Assembly (NCBI GenBank): GCA_023249615.1 | Contig: JAHFCG010000012.1 | Span: 1 to 35,540 of the forward strand | Source: a candidate division FCPU426 bacterium | Lineage (GTDB): Bacteria > Oederibacteriota > Muellerivitia > Muellerivitales > Muellerivitaceae | DNA length: 35,540 nucleotides | Reading direction: 5' to 3' | Part shown: piece after piece, positions 32,260 through 35,540 of the stretch | Numbering within the stretch: position 1 is the stretch's first letter | How the letters are laid out: each line of letters begins with the position of its first letter | Translations under genes and position numbers: made by a program | Notes under the pieces: model-generated | Seen by the model: the letters and a program-made list of their open reading frames with translations, nothing else | Told to the model about the DNA's origin: nothing | Databases searched by the model: none

Positions 32260-32738
32260 TTCTCCTGCGGGTCTCCCTGCTGGCGATGGCGCTGGACCAG
32301 GTTTCCAAATACCTTGTGGTTCATTACTGTCGAATCAACGAGTCGGTGATGGTCCTCAAGGATTTTCTTTACCTTACCTACATCCAGAATCCCGGGGCGG
32401 CTTTCGGTTTCATGGCCAACACCCAGGCCATTTTCAGAATCCCCTTTTTCATCGCCATAACCCTCGGGGCCGGCCTGATTGTTTACGCCTATCAAAGATT
32501 CATTCCGCCCGAGAAAAAATGGACCCGTTTCGCCCTGGGGTTAATCTGGGGCGGGGCGATGGGGAATTTTATCGACAGGGTTTTCTACAGGAAGGTGGTC
32601 GATTTTATCGACGCCCGATACCATCAGCACCAATGGTACGTGTTTAATGTGGCGGATTCCTGCATTACCGTGGGCCTTGTGATACTGTTCTTGGGTTATT
32701 GGCTGGAGAAGCCCGAGCCGGCAAAGGAAGGACAATAA
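32256..32738 (+). CDS. lspA: Lipoprotein signal peptidase LspA, copy 2 (tandem paralogue)
   Basis: 160 residues; its ATG overlaps the stop of copy 1 (ATGA), and the next ATG (lgt) follows directly after its own stop. Motifs: LDQVSK, IQNPGAAFGFMA, D107 in GNFIDR and D134 in FNVADS, so all known catalytic elements are kept. The two copies differ mostly in the membrane spans and in the segment after LDQ, the region that lines the entry for the substrate peptide. The pair may be a recent duplication whose members specialise for different lipoprotein signal peptides; this is inference. Confidence 0.95.
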   Translation: MILLRVSLLAMALDQVSKYLVVHYCRINESVMVLKDFLYLTYIQNPGAAFGFMANTQAIFRIPFFIAITLGAGLIVYAYQRFIPPEKKWTRFALGLIWGGAMGNFIDRVFYRKVVDFIDARYHQHQWYVFNVADSCITVGLVILFLGYWLEKPEPAKEGQ

Positions 32739-33533
32739 ATGTATCCTATTTTATGGACCATCGGACCCCTTCATTTTTATTCCTACGGTCTTTGCCTCGC
32801 GGTTGCCCTGGGGCTTAGCATTTACCTTTTCGCGGGGGACGCTGGAAAAAATATTTCACCCAAGGTCGGTTTGACCCATGCCCAGGGTTTCCAAAAAGCT
32901 TTTGACCTTGGAACATGGGTCATTGTTTGTTCCATTTTGGGGGCAAGAATATTTTATGTGGCGGAGAATCGCGCCGAGTTTGAAAATGGCCATTGGATCG
33001 ATTCGGTCAAGATTTGGCAAGGGGGGTTGGTTTTCTACGGAGGGCTTTTTGGGGCCATTGGAGCGGCTTTCGCCTGGTTTCGAATCGAAAAATGGCCCTT
33101 GGCCTTTTCCTTTGATTTGGTGGCTCCTTATATTCTCCTGGGGCACGCGATTGGTCGGATAGGATGTTTTCTCAATGGATGTTGCTACGGGATCGTGGAT
33201 CAAACCCACGGTTTGGTTTTCCCAGGGGCTCCCGATGCCTTACCTCATTTGCCAACCCAATTGTGGGAACTTACAGGAGACCTGGTTCTTTTCGCGGTTT
33301 TAATTTGGGTCCGCCGATGGACTCTGACCTACCCCTGGTTGAGCCTTTCCCTTTACGGGGCAACCTACGGGTTACTGCGTTATACGGTTGAGTTTTGGCG
33401 GAGGGACTGGAACAAGCAGTATCTTTTCATTTTTAATTCCGCTTCCCAGGCTGTCAGCGGGGTCATTGTCATTTTTTCGCTCGCGGTTATCCTATTAATC
33501 GCCTTTGACCGCCGGAAACCTCGGAAGTCTTAA
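32739..33533 (+). CDS. lgt: Prolipoprotein diacylglyceryl transferase
   Basis: 264 residues with about seven membrane helices. Lgt hallmarks are YSYGLCLAVALGLSIYL, GGLVFYGGLFGAI and the signature HAIGRIGCFLNGCCYG at 136-151 (R140 in the conserved Gly-Arg). It transfers diacylglycerol from phosphatidylglycerol to the lipobox cysteine, the step before LspA cleavage. It starts right after the lspA stop at 32738, so it is surely cotranscribed. Together these enzymes make the first two steps of lipoprotein maturation; lnt is not in the window. Confidence 0.95.
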   Translation: MYPILWTIGPLHFYSYGLCLAVALGLSIYLFAGDAGKNISPKVGLTHAQGFQKAFDLGTWVIVCSILGARIFYVAENRAEFENGHWIDSVKIWQGGLVFYGGLFGAIGAAFAWFRIEKWPLAFSFDLVAPYILLGHAIGRIGCFLNGCCYGIVDQTHGLVFPGAPDALPHLPTQLWELTGDLVLFAVLIWVRRWTLTYPWLSLSLYGATYGLLRYTVEFWRRDWNKQYLFIFNSASQAVSGVIVIFSLAVILLIAFDRRKPRKS

Positions 33534-33561
33534 CCAAATGTAAGTAGAATATCCTCATCTC

Positions 33562-34524
33562 ATGAAACCTTCCGCAACGAACCAACAAACCTCCACCTTT
33601 ATTGTTCCCCTTGAGCAGGCTGGGAAACGGTTGGATATTTTTTTGGTTTCAAGGCTTGGGGCTTTCTCGAGGACACAGATACAGGGGCTTATTCAAAAGG
33701 GTCTTGTTGTCCCCAACTTTCCTATTAAGGGCCTCAAGGCGGGTTTGGAGGTTGCCGAAGGCCAATCCTTTACCGTCACCGTTCCTCCTTCCGAGAAAAC
33801 GGATATTCCCCCCCAGTATCTTTCCCTGGATATCGTGTTTGAGGACGCGAACCTCCTGGTGATCAATAAACCCGTGGGCCTGGTTGTTCATCCCGGCGCC
33901 GGCAACCAGGACAAGACCCTCATGAACGCCCTGGTGGCCCATTGTCCCGACTTGGTCGGGGTGGGCGGGGTTCAACGACCCGGCCTGGTTCATCGGCTGG
34001 ACAAGGATACTTCGGGGTTATTGGTGGTAGCGAAAACCGATCTTGCCTATAAAAGCCTTGTCAAGCAATTGAAGGGGAGAAAATTAAACCGGGAATATCT
34101 TGGTATCGTCAAGGGAACCTTGACGGGAAAGGGAAAAGTGGACGCTCCCATCGCCCGCCACGCAACCGCCCGAAAAAAAATGGCCGTGAGACCGGAAAGC
34201 GGAAAGAGGGCGGTCACCCATTTTTATTCCCTGGAAACCACGGAGTCGGCCAGCCTGGTTCATTTGAAACTGGAAACGGGAAGAACCCACCAGATTCGAG
34301 TTCACATGGCTTTTATCAAGCATCCCATCCTGGGGGATTCCGTTTACGGGGACGATTCGGGCGGAGCCAAACGCCAAATGCTTCACGCCTTCCGCTTGTG
34401 CTTTTCACACCCAAAAACCGGAAGGGTAAAAGAGTTTTTCACAAAACCGCCCAAGGATTTCGATGCTGCTCTTAAAATAAAAAATATTAAAATCCCTAAT
34501 TGGGAAAAGGTTCGTTGGGCATGA
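33562..34524 (+). CDS. rluD: RluD-family 23S rRNA pseudouridine synthase
   Basis: 320 residues. An S4 RNA-binding domain (~20-75: GKRLDIFLVSRLGAFSRTQIQ) is followed by the RluA/RluD catalytic domain: INKPVGLVVHPGAGN, HRLDKDTSGLLVVAKT with catalytic Asp147, and GRTHQIRVHMAFIKHPILGDSVYG. RluD isomerises uridines in helix 69 of 23S rRNA, which contacts the ribosome A and P sites. It follows lgt after 28 nt, and its TGA overlaps the ATG of the glycosyltransferase (ATGA). The lspA-rluD proximity is common in bacteria. The symbol denotes family; the target uridines are inferred. Confidence 0.94.
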   Translation: MKPSATNQQTSTFIVPLEQAGKRLDIFLVSRLGAFSRTQIQGLIQKGLVVPNFPIKGLKAGLEVAEGQSFTVTVPPSEKTDIPPQYLSLDIVFEDANLLVINKPVGLVVHPGAGNQDKTLMNALVAHCPDLVGVGGVQRPGLVHRLDKDTSGLLVVAKTDLAYKSLVKQLKGRKLNREYLGIVKGTLTGKGKVDAPIARHATARKKMAVRPESGKRAVTHFYSLETTESASLVHLKLETGRTHQIRVHMAFIKHPILGDSVYGDDSGGAKRQMLHAFRLCFSHPKTGRVKEFFTKPPKDFDAALKIKNIKIPNWEKVRWA

Positions 34525-35540
34525 GTCAAATGAAGTTGACGGGTCTTACCTACCAGCAAAACATTTTGGTTTATTTCCTGATTTTTTTGTCCGGGAATAC
34601 CATTTTGGCCTACGGGCACTTTGGTTCGCAGGTGAATCTTTGGGTGTTATTCCTTGGGATGTTCATCCCCTTTTTTTTAGGCCTCAAGGGATTAAAAATT
34701 GAGAAAAAGAGCGCGGTTCCGCAATATCTTCAGGACTCATTTTCCGTCCCTCCTTCCTGGATCCTTGTTTTTTTGGTTTTTATGGCAGCAATCCTTCGCT
34801 TGGCTCAGGCGGATATTCCTGGTTACTGGCCCCTGCCGGATGAGGGTTTAAACGCCTTTAATTCAGTCGAACTTTCCCACCAATGGAACTGGACCATTTT
34901 TTACGGACCCTCACAGCATCCCCCACTTTTTTATTGGACTCTTGGACTTTTTTTCAAATGGGTGTCCCCCTCAAAATTTTCACTACATTTGTTTCCACTC
35001 ATTTTCTCCTTTTTTTCGTTGATGTTGGGTGTTCTTGCCTCGGGGATGGTTTTTTCGAGAAGTTTCACTTTCCTTTTTTTCGTTTTAATGGCCTTCAGTT
35101 TTTGGCCCCTGTACATGGGGGAAACCTGCAGTTTTGTGGCCCCGTTTGTATTTTGGGAATTTCTCGTGTTTTTCCTTTTGGCCTTGTTGTTTAAAAAGGG
35201 AAGTTCGGGTGGTGGAAAATATTTATTGATCATGTTGAGCCTTTGTGTCGCCTTGGGGTTTTGGATTGGGATCGCCTGGCCGGTGGTCGCTGTTGTTGCG
35301 GTATTTTCGACGTTATTTTTTCTGAAAAACAGGCGAATGGGAAATTTTTACGATTTTTATATTTTCCTTTTTCCGATTTTTCTTTCCGCCGGATATTTTA
35401 TTTTCCTCTCGGTGGAGCAAAAGAATGGCGCCCACATCCTATCCCTTCTTGCTTTTGGGACTGGAACGGATTGGAAAAAGCAATTCATTGATTCGGCCTC
35501 AAACTTTTCGGCGCTGGTTTGGGGATGCGACACGCAAAAT
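34521..35540 (+). CDS. GT-C (ArnT/PMT-like) glycosyltransferase, 5' part, runs off the window
   Basis: An open frame starts with ATG at 34521, overlapping the rluD stop (ATGA), and stays open for exactly 340 codons to the window edge; no stop has been reached. The product is strongly hydrophobic, with many predicted helices. The first long loop after TM2-3 contains PGYWPLPDEGLNAFNSVELS and QHPPLFYWTLGLFFKW, the Asp-Glu and HPP motifs of the GT39/GT83 superfamily that use polyprenyl-phosphate sugars, such as ArnT. Such enzymes glycosylate lipid A, proteins or polymers in the outer leaflet of the inner membrane. Substrate and product are unknown. Confidence 0.85.
   Translation, partial: MSQMKLTGLTYQQNILVYFLIFLSGNTILAYGHFGSQVNLWVLFLGMFIPFFLGLKGLKIEKKSAVPQYLQDSFSVPPSWILVFLVFMAAILRLAQADIPGYWPLPDEGLNAFNSVELSHQWNWTIFYGPSQHPPLFYWTLGLFFKWVSPSKFSLHLFPLIFSFFSLMLGVLASGMVFSRSFTFLFFVLMAFSFWPLYMGETCSFVAPFVFWEFLVFFLLALLFKKGSSGGGKYLLIMLSLCVALGFWIGIAWPVVAVVAVFSTLFFLKNRRMGNFYDFYIFLFPIFLSAGYFIFLSVEQKNGAHILSLLAFGTGTDWKKQFIDSASNFSALVWGCDTQN

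Noticed and set aside
1-35540. tRNA, rRNA, prophage or insertion sequence
   Set aside because: Looked for cloverleaf-like stretches, transposase and integrase motifs; found none I could support.

Overview
The window reads as chromosomal DNA of an uncultivated Gram-negative bacterium. It carries a TolC-type outer-membrane channel with a MacA/MacB pair, both lipoprotein-maturation enzymes (Lgt, LspA), signal peptides, and single-copy housekeeping genes (typA, smc, ftsY, ileS). A proline/threonine linker followed by a FlgD-like C-terminal domain in the first gene, several signalling genes and very repeat-rich gaps recall candidate phyla related to Elusimicrobiota/FCPU426-like lineages. That placement is a weak guess. 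No rRNA, tRNA, phage, transposase gene or CRISPR array was seen.

Layout. 1-3.4 kb: end of a surface protein, an MFS exporter (minus), an alpha/beta hydrolase and a small dimeric-barrel protein. 3.4-8.5 kb: a minus-strand tolC-macA-macB operon plus a small exported protein. 8.8-10.6 kb: typA. 11-17.5 kb: accessory and signalling block with a stand-alone FliG-C-like domain, a PilZ protein, a GH99-like secreted protein, a possible PilZ-like protein, a secreted hydrolase, two unknown exported proteins, a 40-residue membrane ORF and a cyclic-nucleotide-binding-fold protein. 17.7-23.8 kb: smc, a GT9 glycosyltransferase, ftsY and a STAS protein. 23.9-28.7 kb: 5'-nucleotidase, glycogen synthase behind a consensus sigma70 promoter, and a diguanylate cyclase fused to a glycogen-binding module. 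28.9-35.5 kb: ileS, two tandem lspA copies, lgt, rluD and a GT-C glycosyltransferase that runs off the right edge; several of these are joined by ATGA overlaps.

Two things stand out. First, glgA is followed by an RsbRD-like/GGDEF/AMPK-type CBM48 fusion, which suggests c-di-GMP signalling that senses glycogen. Second, many gaps hold inverted arrays made of tandem 7-10-nt units. In two of them the same 30-nt hairpin has been inserted at the same place in one arm (CCA^AG), and removing it restores complementarity. The arrays also reach into genes: they supply the start codon of the nucleotidase, the C-terminus of the GT9 protein and part of the MacA signal peptide.
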